Shown piece by piece: positions 7,469 to 14,837 of a stretch of DNA of 20,239 bases. Source of the DNA: Bacteroidales bacterium UBA2287 (GTDB lineage Bacteria; Bacteroidota; Bacteroidia; Bacteroidales; Tenuifilaceae); the NCBI GenBank assembly GCA_002345675.1, contig DDWL01000064.1, positions 1-20,239 on the forward strand, given 5' to 3'. A program made the translations under genes and the position numbers. The notes beneath the pieces were generated by a model. That model was not told the origin of the DNA. It did not search any database and worked only from the letters and a program-made list of their open reading frames with translations. Every line of letters starts with the position of its first letter. Position 1 is the stretch's first letter.

Positions 7469-7511
7469 GTTTGGTTAAAATACCAAATTTGGTTGAAAGG
7501 CAATAATAACT

Positions 7512-7934
7512 TTACTTATTCTTCAAACTTTTTAAGTACTCATCGGGTGTCATAACCGGAATTGCCGAAAGCCTAAAGTCTTTTAGATTTCTAGTTATTA
7601 AAACATTACAATCCGACTTAATTGCGCAATTATATTGAAGTGCATCCTCAAAGTCGGTGAATTTTGAAACAAGACCTTTCTCAATTATCTTATCAGTCAA
7701 ATCGGATGTTTCAGTAATTACCTTGAATTTTCGAAGTTTTTCTTTTACAACCTCACTATCCTCAAATTTTGAAAGCAAATAAAAAACGGTTGAATAGGAA
7801 AGAGCCGAAACGACCATTTTAATTTGTCCTTTATCGGCAAGAGTTGCAATTTTTGCAATTGATTCGTAAAACGGAACTCTTTCGCCAAGTAAGTCCAACA
7901 TTACGTTGGTGTCAATAAAAACTTTGTTTTTCAT
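7512..7934 (-). CDS. PIN-domain toxin of a type II toxin-antitoxin pair
   Basis: 140 residues, typical for a VapC-like PIN toxin, a metal-dependent RNase. Acidic site residues seen are D8 in FIDTN, D94/E96/D97 in TDFEDALQ, and D119 in TRNLKDF. The second conserved acid expected after the first strand pair is not obvious (SALSYSTVFYLL around 43-54), as in many Bacteroidetes COG1848-like PIN proteins. Its ATG overlaps the antitoxin stop codon as ATGA (7931-7934), so translation is probably coupled. The RNA target is unknown. Confidence 0.85.
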   Translation of the reverse strand: MKNKVFIDTNVMLDLLGERVPFYESIAKIATLADKGQIKMVVSALSYSTVFYLLSKFEDSEVVKEKLRKFKVITETSDLTDKIIEKGLVSKFTDFEDALQYNCAIKSDCNVLITRNLKDFRLSAIPVMTPDEYLKSLKNK

Positions 7935-8188
7935 TTGTACTTTTCCGATAAATAATCAGTGTACTCTTTTTTATAATCATAATCGGCTGGAATATTAACA
8001 CCAGTTATCATACTTTTCACAAATGGTGAAATTTCAATGTCATTATTTGGATGTTTACCTTCCTTGTCGATTAATGATTTAAGGTACGATTCAATCATTC
8101 GAGAAAGACTCCTATTGTGCAACGAGGCATATTCCTTTGCTTTGTCAATCACATATTTATCAAGCTTCAATGTTAGTTTTGCATCCAT
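7931..8188 (-). CDS. DUF6364-like ribbon-helix-helix antitoxin
   Basis: 85 residues. The N-terminus (MDAKLTLKLDKYVIDKAKEY) and the following SLHNRSLSRMIESYLKSL are a ribbon-helix-helix pattern: one strand, then two helices with the RSLS turn. DUF6364-type antitoxins of this length precede PIN toxins in Bacteroidetes. The C-terminal half (about 48-85), acidic and aromatic with NIPADYDYKKEYTDYLSEKY, is likely the toxin-binding tail. The antitoxin is first in the operon and the pair has its own promoter (8210-8241), which such antitoxins usually repress. Confidence 0.82.
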   Translation of the reverse strand: MDAKLTLKLDKYVIDKAKEYASLHNRSLSRMIESYLKSLIDKEGKHPNNDIEISPFVKSMITGVNIPADYDYKKEYTDYLSEKYK

Positions 8189-8209
8189 AACTCGAAATTA
8201 TTATACGTA

Positions 8210-8241
8210 CAAACATACAACATTAATCCGTATATATCAAA
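8210..8241 (-). promoter_or_regulatory. Promoter of the toxin-antitoxin operon
   Basis: On the - strand TTTG (8241-8238) is followed after 20 nt by TATGTTTG (8217-8210), a full match to the Bacteroidetes -33/-7 consensus. The start codon lies 21 nt downstream of the -7 box, so the leader is very short. The AT-rich surround (ATATATACGGATTAATG) could include an antitoxin operator. Confidence 0.75.
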
Positions 8242-8318
8242 TTTTTTTGAATCAAATTTCTTTAAACAAAAAAATCCTTCCTTACTTATTAACACACATT
8301 TTTGCTGCAAAAAAGCAA

Positions 8319-9356
8319 CTACAGTAACGACGACAGCAACGCAACAAACCCGTCAATATCCTCCTCGGTGGTATCCCACGAAGCCATCCAGCGCACTTCG
8401 TTACGACTTTCGTCCCAGTCGTAAAAAAAGTATTGCTCCTTTAATTTAGGTATAATTTGGGGTGGAACAATGGCAAAAACACCATTTGCATCGACTGGTT
8501 GAGTAATTTTTACCTGGGGAACGTTTTTAAGTTTACTTGCTAAAAGGGCAGCCATAGCATTTGCATGCTCTGCTGTTTTACGCCATTGGTTATTACTAAG
8601 GTATGCAATAAACTGTGCCGAAATGTAGCGCATTTTCGAAGCCAGTTGCAACCCTTGCTTACGAGTGTACATAAAGTCTTCGGCCAGCTTTGGTTGAAAG
8701 AAAACTATGGCTTCGCCATACATCATGCCGTTTTTAGTACCTCCAAACGAAAGTATGTCGACTCCCACATCGGTTGTAAAATTTTTAAACGGCATTTTAA
8801 GCGAAACGGCAGCATTGGCAAGCCGTGCGCCATCCATATGCAGTAGCAAACCATTGGAGTGTGCGTAATTCGCAAGGGCTTCAATTTCGGTTGGGGTGTA
8901 AACCGTTCCCAACTCGGTTGGCTGCGAAATTGAAATCACCTTTGGCTGTGCATGATGCTGAAAGCCAAAACCATGCATGTGTTTTTTAATGAGTTCGGGA
9001 GTCAACTTTCCATTTACGGTTTCAACAGTAAGCAGTTTACAACCCGTAAATCGCTCGGGAGCACCGCATTCGTCGACGTTTATGTGTGCCGTTTCGGCAC
9101 AAATAATGGCATTATGCGATTGGGTTGCGGCTTTAATACCCAACACATTAGCTGCCGAGCCAATAAAAACAAAGAAAACCTCGACATGTGAACCAAGTTC
9201 TTTTCGAAAAAGTTCAACAGCTTTTGCTGTGTAAATATCGTCGCCATAAGCTATGGTGTGCCCCGAGTTAGCCTTTAGCATTTCGTCGAAAATATTGGGG
9301 TGCACACCCGAATTGTTATCGCTGGCAAAGCCGCGCTTAGTGGTATTTTGTTCCAT
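8319..9356 (-). CDS. Low-specificity L-threonine aldolase (PLP-dependent)
   Basis: 345 residues from the ATG at 9354-9356. An in-frame TTG at 9363-9365 would add three residues (MNF), but the ATG fits better: it lies 25 nt from the -7 box and begins MEQNTTKRGFASDNNSGVHP, the family N-terminus. The enzyme cleaves L-threonine or L-allo-threonine to glycine and acetaldehyde. With numbering from the TTG, landmarks are the PLP-stacking His at 94 (ETAHINVDE), HMDGAR at 177-181 (D178 for the pyridine nitrogen) and the Schiff-base lysine K211 in SFGGTKNG. The C-terminal domain is complete, with ESRNEVRWMASWDTTEEDID near the end. Related beta-eliminating lyases share this fold, so the exact substrate is inferred. 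The gene lies 63 bp downstream of the DUF5916 gene and has its own promoter. Confidence 0.88.
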   Translation of the reverse strand: MEQNTTKRGFASDNNSGVHPNIFDEMLKANSGHTIAYGDDIYTAKAVELFRKELGSHVEVFFVFIGSAANVLGIKAATQSHNAIICAETAHINVDECGAPERFTGCKLLTVETVNGKLTPELIKKHMHGFGFQHHAQPKVISISQPTELGTVYTPTEIEALANYAHSNGLLLHMDGARLANAAVSLKMPFKNFTTDVGVDILSFGGTKNGMMYGEAIVFFQPKLAEDFMYTRKQGLQLASKMRYISAQFIAYLSNNQWRKTAEHANAMAALLASKLKNVPQVKITQPVDANGVFAIVPPQIIPKLKEQYFFYDWDESRNEVRWMASWDTTEEDIDGFVALLSSLL

Positions 9357-9381
9357 AAAATTCAAAATATTATCCTTTTTA

Positions 9382-9413
9382 CAAACGTAACTAAAATTGG
9401 ATGAACAAGCAAA
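9382..9413 (-). promoter_or_regulatory. Promoter of the threonine-aldolase gene
   Basis: On the - strand TTTG (9413-9410), 20 nt, then TACGTTTG (9389-9382): a full match to the Bacteroidetes consensus. It lies between the stop of the DUF5916 gene and this gene, so the two need not be cotranscribed. Confidence 0.72.
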
Positions 9414-9419
9414 GCGCTC

Positions 9420-11867
9420 CTAACCTCTCCTTCGAAGCGATTGGTAATCGAGGTAGTAAAGAACTTTAAACGAAATGCTATTGTACTGATGGTTATCCAT
9501 TAAACTTGAAAATGAATTGCTAAAATTCTTAACAACCTCGCTGCCACGCATCTCTACAGCATTTTTCCACACTACCGACAAAACGCTGCCTGGCGCAAAA
9601 TTCCATTGGTAAATTAGGTCGATATTAAACGTACTATAGTTTACATTTCGGTTAATACCAATATTTGTTAATGGTTTGGATAAAGTACCATTGGAGTTTA
9701 GGTTGTGGTAACTGCTATACTCGAGCCATCGCCAGTAGTGCCTTGCCCTTAAATTTATCGACGAATTTGCACTAAAGGCAAGCAGCCCATTTATGGTATT
9801 TGTTAATGTACTTACATTTCGAAGTCCCATGTATACTCCAACGGGGGCATACCCTGCAAACCCTATAGTATTAAAATCGAAGTCCTTACGAATTTCGTAA
9901 ACAACAAATAGTTTATTGCTAAACCGAATACGTGGCGAAAAACTTGCCCAAATACCTTTTTGGTTATACTGGTCGCCTGCCCAGGCGCCTATTTTAGTAT
10001 CGATAGCCAAAGGTTTTCGGTAATCGGACGAGGTCCAAATATTTCCATTAAACCTCTTTGGAATAATCACCATTTGTCCAGAACTTTTTGGCTCATCGTA
10101 GTCGTGAGTGTCCTTAGTATTTAACGAAAAACCAAAACCTATTGTATGATAACTCTTTGTAAATGTTGTAATAGCATCGAAATATATTGAAGCGCGATTA
10201 AAAACCCTTGGACTAAAAATGTACGAATTTGAGTAGCCAAACCAGCTAGACCAATTTAAAAGTCGCCAAAAGGGTTTGTAAATTTTATACCCCAGTTCAA
10301 TACCATTACTAAACTCGTTGGGCTTTTGTAAAAAGCCCATATCGTTAGGGTTGTAGTTTTTACTTTCGGTGTTATGCCAAAGAGAAAACAGGTAGTTGCC
10401 CGAGGTTTTACTTAACGAAAAGTTATATGCGTATCCGCGAGAAACTGTATCGGTGAAAATTTGGCTTAAGGCTGCCTTCCCTTTTACTGCGTAAAAATTA
10501 TTTTTGTCGCGAACAACAAAATCGGTTGCTGTAACATTTGCCGAGTACGAAGTGTCGGGAATGGTTAAGTTTGTGTTTATAACACTTACGTACGAATTTC
10601 GCGGAAGCGTTTGGTCGAAAACCAAAATATTGTAATTTGTTAAGCCTTGCGTTTTCATTTTCCTGTTTTCACCCGTTATAGTGTCGAAAATGGTTGCAAA
10701 TGCTGCACTTGTTATTGCATTAAACGCTCCAATACCTAAACCCCTACCCGTTCGTCCCGAAACTTTTGTTGCATTTACCATTTTTGTTTCGAGCGGGTTG
10801 TTTTCAACTATCTCGTTTTCGTTAAGCAACTCATTTGGTTTTTGAGAGTACTTTGGCGTTGAACCTATTCGCCTTGAGTAAAAAACATTGCCCTTACTAA
10901 ACAGGTCCATTCCTTCGGTAAAAAATGGGCGCTGCTCATCGTACATTATTTCGAATGGTGAAATATTCAGAATTTTATCGTCCGATTTTACCTGTCCAAA
11001 ATCGGGAATAAGCGTTAAGTCGAGAGTGAAACTTTCCGAAAGGCCAAGCTTTAAATCCATGCCGCCATTCAACTTAAAATCAATTTCCTTTTTATCGATA
11101 TCAATATTTGAATGGGTTGAAACGTATGGACTAAACGATAGTCGAATGGGCGACTCGATATTTGCAATTCCGCTAAGTTCGCCCGACTGGTTAACCATTC
11201 CCGAAATAGAAACGTCGATTGGATTCCAAGAGCTCCATTCGTTGTATCGCTTTATTAACCGTCGAAAGTTTATGCCCCAATTTCCACTCACATTACTCGA
11301 AAACCTTAGTGCCGAAAAGGGTATTCGCATTTCAACAACCCAACCATTATCGGTTATACTTACACGGCTTTCCCAAACAGCATCCCAACTTTTATCGCGG
11401 TTAGTTCCAGTATGCCGAATATCGGTTTGAACCCCCGATGCTGAAAGCATAAACTCCTGATAGTTAATGCCATCGTTATAAGGACTAATTAACACGCTAA
11501 ACAAATCGGCTTTAAGCTTATCGGAGTTGTCTCGAACGCCAAGTTCCTGAAATATTTTGGCCGAATTCGAATCGTAAAGGGTTGCACCTATATAAATAGC
11601 TGAGTTGGAATATAGCACCCTAATTTCGGAAAGTTCGGAAGGAACCGACCCAAAAAAGGGCTCGTACTGGGTAAAATCCGATTGAACTTCAGCCAGTTCC
11701 CATTGGGGTTCGCTAAGGATACCGTCAATTTTAATCCCCCCTTCAATTTTTAGCGCACCAACAATACGTTTAACAACAAGTGTATTTTTATTTGGAGCAG
11801 CAAACAGAGCGGAAGAAATTGCCAGTATTGAAGCGAAGAAAAAGTTACGTAGTATAAAATTCAGCAT
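9420..11867 (-). CDS. DUF5916 outer-membrane protein with carbohydrate-binding-like domain
   Basis: 815 residues. A signal peptide (about 1-23, ending ALFA) is followed by a CBM9-like beta-sandwich (about 37-220: IKIDGILSEPQWELAE, then DNGWVVEMRIPFSALRF and WGINFRR). A long DUF5916 region (about 235-815) contains the conserved IPDFGQVKSDD and the nearby DEQRPFFTEG. Alternating beta strands to the end suggest an outer-membrane barrel. Length and layout match the family. The substrate is unknown; relatives are found with TonB-dependent and envelope genes, and an uptake or cell-surface role is only inferred. The gene is divergent from the GNAT gene across 205 bp. Long antisense frames over it (for example 10888-11430) are shadows. 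Confidence 0.85.
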   Translation of the reverse strand: MLNFILRNFFFASILAISSALFAAPNKNTLVVKRIVGALKIEGGIKIDGILSEPQWELAEVQSDFTQYEPFFGSVPSELSEIRVLYSNSAIYIGATLYDSNSAKIFQELGVRDNSDKLKADLFSVLISPYNDGINYQEFMLSASGVQTDIRHTGTNRDKSWDAVWESRVSITDNGWVVEMRIPFSALRFSSNVSGNWGINFRRLIKRYNEWSSWNPIDVSISGMVNQSGELSGIANIESPIRLSFSPYVSTHSNIDIDKKEIDFKLNGGMDLKLGLSESFTLDLTLIPDFGQVKSDDKILNISPFEIMYDEQRPFFTEGMDLFSKGNVFYSRRIGSTPKYSQKPNELLNENEIVENNPLETKMVNATKVSGRTGRGLGIGAFNAITSAAFATIFDTITGENRKMKTQGLTNYNILVFDQTLPRNSYVSVINTNLTIPDTSYSANVTATDFVVRDKNNFYAVKGKAALSQIFTDTVSRGYAYNFSLSKTSGNYLFSLWHNTESKNYNPNDMGFLQKPNEFSNGIELGYKIYKPFWRLLNWSSWFGYSNSYIFSPRVFNRASIYFDAITTFTKSYHTIGFGFSLNTKDTHDYDEPKSSGQMVIIPKRFNGNIWTSSDYRKPLAIDTKIGAWAGDQYNQKGIWASFSPRIRFSNKLFVVYEIRKDFDFNTIGFAGYAPVGVYMGLRNVSTLTNTINGLLAFSANSSINLRARHYWRWLEYSSYHNLNSNGTLSKPLTNIGINRNVNYSTFNIDLIYQWNFAPGSVLSVVWKNAVEMRGSEVVKNFSNSFSSLMDNHQYNSISFKVLYYLDYQSLRRRG

Positions 11868-11887
11868 AAAAACGGAAGGAGTATGTT

Positions 11888-11905
11888 TTCCAATTTTAAT
11901 TGGAA
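11888..11905. promoter_or_regulatory. Inverted repeat in the divergent spacer, possible operator
   Basis: TTCCAATT-TT-AATTGGAA, 8-bp arms around TT, lies 21 bp upstream of the DUF5916 start, where it could sit in the leader or overlap the promoter. There is no T-run, so a terminator is unlikely. A TACCTTTA (- strand, 11918-11911) close upstream is a near match to a -7 box. No regulator is identified. Confidence 0.35.
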
Positions 11906-12072
11906 GATTAAAGGTAGTAAAGGTTTAAGAAATAATAGAAAATTGAAAATGATTTGAGTCACCAACAAATTCGATTTAAATAAAAAATTTATGCTTTTCA
12001 ATACAGCAAACTCAGTTTGAATATTCAATATATTTACAACTTAAAAGTCGAACTTAACTAAGTTAACCTAAA

Positions 12073-12507
12073 ATGAAAATTGAAATACGCGACTACGAAC
12101 CTTCCGATTTTGGGCAGATTATGGACGTATGGCATGAAACCCAACTGGGCGGAGCCCAGCGAGGCGATACGCAAGAAATTATTGAGCAAAGCATTGCCAT
12201 GGGCGGAAGGCTAATTGTGGCAGTTGAAAGCCAAAAAGAAATTGTTGGAACTTCTTGGATGACCTTCGATGGGCGACGAATTCACCTTCACCATATTGGG
12301 GTTAAACCCAGCCACCAGCGAAATGGGATTGGAAGCATGCTTACGCAGTTTTCGCTTAAACATGCCAAAGAAACGGGTTACCAAATTAAGCTCGAAGTTC
12401 ATAAGGAAAACCTAGCCGCCATAAGCATTTACAAACAATTGGGATTTAAATACTTAGGCGATTACGATGTATATATAGTAAGAGATGTAAGTAGTGTACC
12501 CTACTAA
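12073..12507 (+). CDS. GNAT-family N-acetyltransferase
   Basis: 144 residues, a single acetyl-CoA-dependent acetyltransferase domain filling the protein. Motif A is at about 74-90 (HIGVKPSHQRNGIGSML), with the pyrophosphate-binding Q82-R83-N84-G85-I86-G87. Motif B is at about 111-126 (KENLAAISIYKQLGFK). The N-terminal MKIEIRDYEPSDFGQIMDVW is the usual first strand and helix. The acceptor substrate cannot be told from sequence. It is transcribed divergently from the DUF5916 gene, and its stop shares four bases (12504-12507) with the stop region of the convergent HAD gene. Confidence 0.88.
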   Translation: MKIEIRDYEPSDFGQIMDVWHETQLGGAQRGDTQEIIEQSIAMGGRLIVAVESQKEIVGTSWMTFDGRRIHLHHIGVKPSHQRNGIGSMLTQFSLKHAKETGYQIKLEVHKENLAAISIYKQLGFKYLGDYDVYIVRDVSSVPY

Positions 12508-13334
12508 ATTAGCCCCTCTAACCTTACCATTTGGCTAAAACCCGAGTCGCAGTTCGATGCAACAGTTTTAAAGCGCTGTTTTAAATCGTCGGGAGCATTT
12601 GCAACAACGTAGCTTCGGTTAAATTCAATTAGCATATCGAGGTCGTTATAGTCGTTACCCAAAACAACTACATTACTGCTATCGACTCCCAAATGGCTGC
12701 AAAGCCAATGAATACCAGTTGCCTTTGAAACGTGAGGGGGAAATATTTCCATCCAAATCGATTCCCCATCGAGGGGCGAAGTAGTTCGTATAACTTTATG
12801 CTCCTTAAAATGGCTACTAACAAAGTTAAACCTATCAACGTCGTTTGCCATTATGGCAATTACCTGCGATGCATCCGACAAATAAGGAACACCAGTAACC
12901 AGCGGCATACAAAAGGGTCGATAGAGCTCAACCCGCCTATTAAAATCGATATTGGTATTGCCTTTCGAATAGTATAAAAACCGATGATTAGTAGGAATTG
13001 GCTCCTGCACCATAAAATCGACATTGAGTTCAATTAACTTTTCGATTATTAACTGAATGCTACCTGCCGAAAAGTCGTTAACGTGAAGTAGTTCGTGCGA
13101 ACTCCATTTCATAATTCCTGCACCCGATGTAAACACTAAGTAATCGATTGGCAGATTGTCAATAGCAACTTTCTCGAATGAATATGGCGATCGACCCGTA
13201 GCAATAACTCGTACAATACCCTTTCGACCAAGTTCAACAAGACTTTCAATGTCAATATTGGAAAACTTACCAAGCGAGTTAAGCAAAGTGCCATCGAGGT
13301 CGGAAACAACAATACTTTTTTGATTTATTTTCAT
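12504..13334 (-). CDS. HAD-superfamily phosphatase, Cof-type
   Basis: 276 residues, the normal size for COG0561 sugar-phosphate or cofactor phosphatases. All four HAD motifs are visible: DLDGT at 12-16 (nucleophile D12, acid D14), T46 in VIATGRS, K204 in HVSKATG, and GNDYND at 226-231. The C2-type cap lies between about 85 and 195. The substrate is unknown; relatives hydrolyse flavin, pyridoxal or sugar phosphates. The gene converges with the GNAT gene, with overlapping stops, and diverges from the small HTH gene across 264 bp. A TAGCTTTA (- strand) just upstream may be its -7 box. Confidence 0.88.
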   Translation of the reverse strand: MKINQKSIVVSDLDGTLLNSLGKFSNIDIESLVELGRKGIVRVIATGRSPYSFEKVAIDNLPIDYLVFTSGAGIMKWSSHELLHVNDFSAGSIQLIIEKLIELNVDFMVQEPIPTNHRFLYYSKGNTNIDFNRRVELYRPFCMPLVTGVPYLSDASQVIAIMANDVDRFNFVSSHFKEHKVIRTTSPLDGESIWMEIFPPHVSKATGIHWLCSHLGVDSSNVVVLGNDYNDLDMLIEFNRSYVVANAPDDLKQRFKTVASNCDSGFSQMVRLEGLI

Positions 13335-13448
13335 TGGTCAATTTAAAGCTAAATGGCACTAAAATTCAACAACATTTCGTGCGAATTTACGTTTAAGTTA
13401 CTAGAGAAAAAACTTAAATGAAGGTTGAAAATTACTTCAATATATTTC

Positions 13449-13494
13449 AATAAGGTGTTCACGACAATTTCGATTACGTGTAACGCCTTTTTTA
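13449..13494 (+). terminator. Orphan terminator-like hairpin
   Basis: AATAAGGTGTT and CACG (13449-13463) pair with CGTG and AACGCCTTTTTTATT (13477-13494), with a one-base bulge and the loop ACAATTTCGATTA. The T-run follows on the + strand, so it should stop rightward transcription, yet no + strand gene ends near it; the nearest is the GNAT gene at 12507. Confidence 0.5.
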
Positions 13495-13598
13495 TTGGCA
13501 AAATGTTTTTGTTAATAATTGTATGATAATAAAGTTTTAAGTTTATATAAATGTTTCTATATTTATACCGCTTTATTCATCTTTTAAAATAATATAGC

Positions 13599-13862
13599 AT
13601 GACTAAAACAATCACATTCAACGAGCTTAGAAGGATAAAGGCTCAGCTACCCGAAGGAACCATGCATAAAATTGCATCGAGGTTAAACCTTAACGTTGAA
13701 ACCGTACGAAATTACTTCGGCGGAACCGACTACAACAAAGGCGAAGCTATTGGTTTTCATAGGGAACAGGGACCCGATGGAGGGATTGTAACGCTCGATG
13801 ACACCACGATACTCGACCTTGCCTACGAAATACTAGATCAAGAATCGATTCAAAAGGTGTAA
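13599..13862 (+). CDS. Small helix-turn-helix DNA-binding protein
   Basis: 87 residues. The N-terminal half (about 7-41) reads as a helix-turn-helix: FNELRRIKAQLP, then TMHKIASRLNLNVETVRNYF, with the recognition helix at about 31-39. The C-terminal half (about 50-87) is acidic, with GIVTLDDTTILDLAYEILDQ. Similar short proteins are found across Bacteroidetes, annotated only as DNA-binding; the target is unknown. Upstream are 264 bp of AT-rich divergent spacer with an orphan terminator, and downstream a strong terminator at 13884, so it is a single-gene unit. No Shine-Dalgarno is present. Confidence 0.75.
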   Translation: MTKTITFNELRRIKAQLPEGTMHKIASRLNLNVETVRNYFGGTDYNKGEAIGFHREQGPDGGIVTLDDTTILDLAYEILDQESIQKV

Positions 13863-13883
13863 TCGTCAGCTAAGCTGAAAAAT

Positions 13884-13920
13884 AAGGGGCAGAAAACAAT
13901 CGTTTTCTGCCTTTTATTTT
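13884..13920 (+). terminator. Strong rho-independent terminator after the HTH gene
   Basis: GGCAGAAAAC (13888-13897), loop AATC, GTTTTCTGCC (13902-13911): 10 perfect pairs, extendable by G.T and A-T pairs, then TTTTATTTTTATTTTT. A smaller perfect hairpin TCAGCT-A-AGCTGA (13866-13878) lies just before it. Confidence 0.92.
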
Positions 13921-13928
13921 TATTTTTG
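13921..13928 (+). promoter_or_regulatory. Possible -7 element inside the terminator tail
   Basis: TATTTTTG matches TAnnTTTG and sits 17 bases before the HD gene ATG, right at the end of the terminator's T-tract. No TTTG is found 20 nt upstream (that region is the hairpin), so the call is tentative. Confidence 0.3.
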
Positions 13929-13944
13929 ACAAAAACTCCAAAGA

Positions 13945-14817
13945 ATGAGCACCCTTAGCGATATTATAATCCAAGTTGAGAAGGAATGGCTTAAACCGCT
14001 TTACCTTCATGTTGATGGTTTATTCTCTGGCACCAACCTACCTTCGCACGATGCCGAACATCACCTTAGGGTTTGGGTACATTGCCGAGAGTTAATGCTC
14101 GAACTCGAGAAAGCTGGAGTTCCAATTGACGAAGACACCGTTAAGCAGTCGCTAATGGCCTGTTTCTTTCACGATACAGGTTTACTTAAAGATCTTGGAG
14201 AAAACCATGGTGCCGAAAGCAGGTTGCTTTGCAGGCTATACCTAGCCGACCACCCAGAATTTACCGTTAAAAACACCGAATCGCTTTTACATGCCATTGA
14301 AAAACACGACGATAAAAGCGAAAAGAGCATTGAGGCAAACAACATTGAAGAAGTGAAAACCACTCACCGACTTATTACTACAGCCGACGACCTCGACGCA
14401 TTTGGATATATTGGTGTGTTTAGGTACCTCGAAATTTACATTAAACGAAAGGTAGACACCTACCAAATTCCAAGTAAAATAATTTCCAATCTAAAGGGTC
14501 GCTTCAATAACTTTTGGCAATCGTACTCGTTTCTTCAACAGTATGCCCAAACACAAAAAATTAGATATAGCCAAACCTTAGGCTTTTTTGCCAACCTCGA
14601 CGCTCAGCTAAGCGCAAAAAACCAAATTCCAAATGGGCATGTTGAAGTTTTTAACATTCTTTTTGGTTTTGTTGCCAGTAGGCAAACCGATTTAACGCCA
14701 CTTATTGCCGAAGTTCTCGAAACAAGCACATCCGATTTTGTGCTCACTTTTTTTAAGCGATTGAAATACGAAAACGAAACAACCGCATCGCTCAAGCACT
14801 TAATTAGCAGACAGTAA
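13945..14817 (+). CDS. HD-domain phosphohydrolase
   Basis: 290 residues. HD-superfamily metal ligands are visible: H35-D36 in SHDAEHH, the signature H76-D77 in FFHDTGLLKD, H88, H121 in EKHDD, and D148/D149/D151 in TADDLDAFG. The catalytic domain covers about 10-165; the C-terminal part (about 166-290) is helical and unassigned. HD proteins hydrolyse phosphate esters such as nucleotides; the substrate here is unknown. The ATG at 13945 follows the terminator by only about 24 bp, with AAAGA before it. It is followed after 20 bp by the M14 peptidase gene, so it probably heads a three-gene unit. Confidence 0.82.
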   Translation: MSTLSDIIIQVEKEWLKPLYLHVDGLFSGTNLPSHDAEHHLRVWVHCRELMLELEKAGVPIDEDTVKQSLMACFFHDTGLLKDLGENHGAESRLLCRLYLADHPEFTVKNTESLLHAIEKHDDKSEKSIEANNIEEVKTTHRLITTADDLDAFGYIGVFRYLEIYIKRKVDTYQIPSKIISNLKGRFNNFWQSYSFLQQYAQTQKIRYSQTLGFFANLDAQLSAKNQIPNGHVEVFNILFGFVASRQTDLTPLIAEVLETSTSDFVLTFFKRLKYENETTASLKHLISRQ

Positions 14818-14837
14818 CGCCATTATACTTCATTTTT

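Noticed and set aside
7482..7493. ACCAAATTTGGT palindrome between trkA and the toxin gene
   Set aside because: It is a 12-bp palindrome with no loop or T-run, too short and AT-rich to call an operator or terminator on its own.
10888..11430. 180-codon + strand open frame
   Set aside because: It is antisense to the DUF5916 gene and is a by-product of its codon bias.
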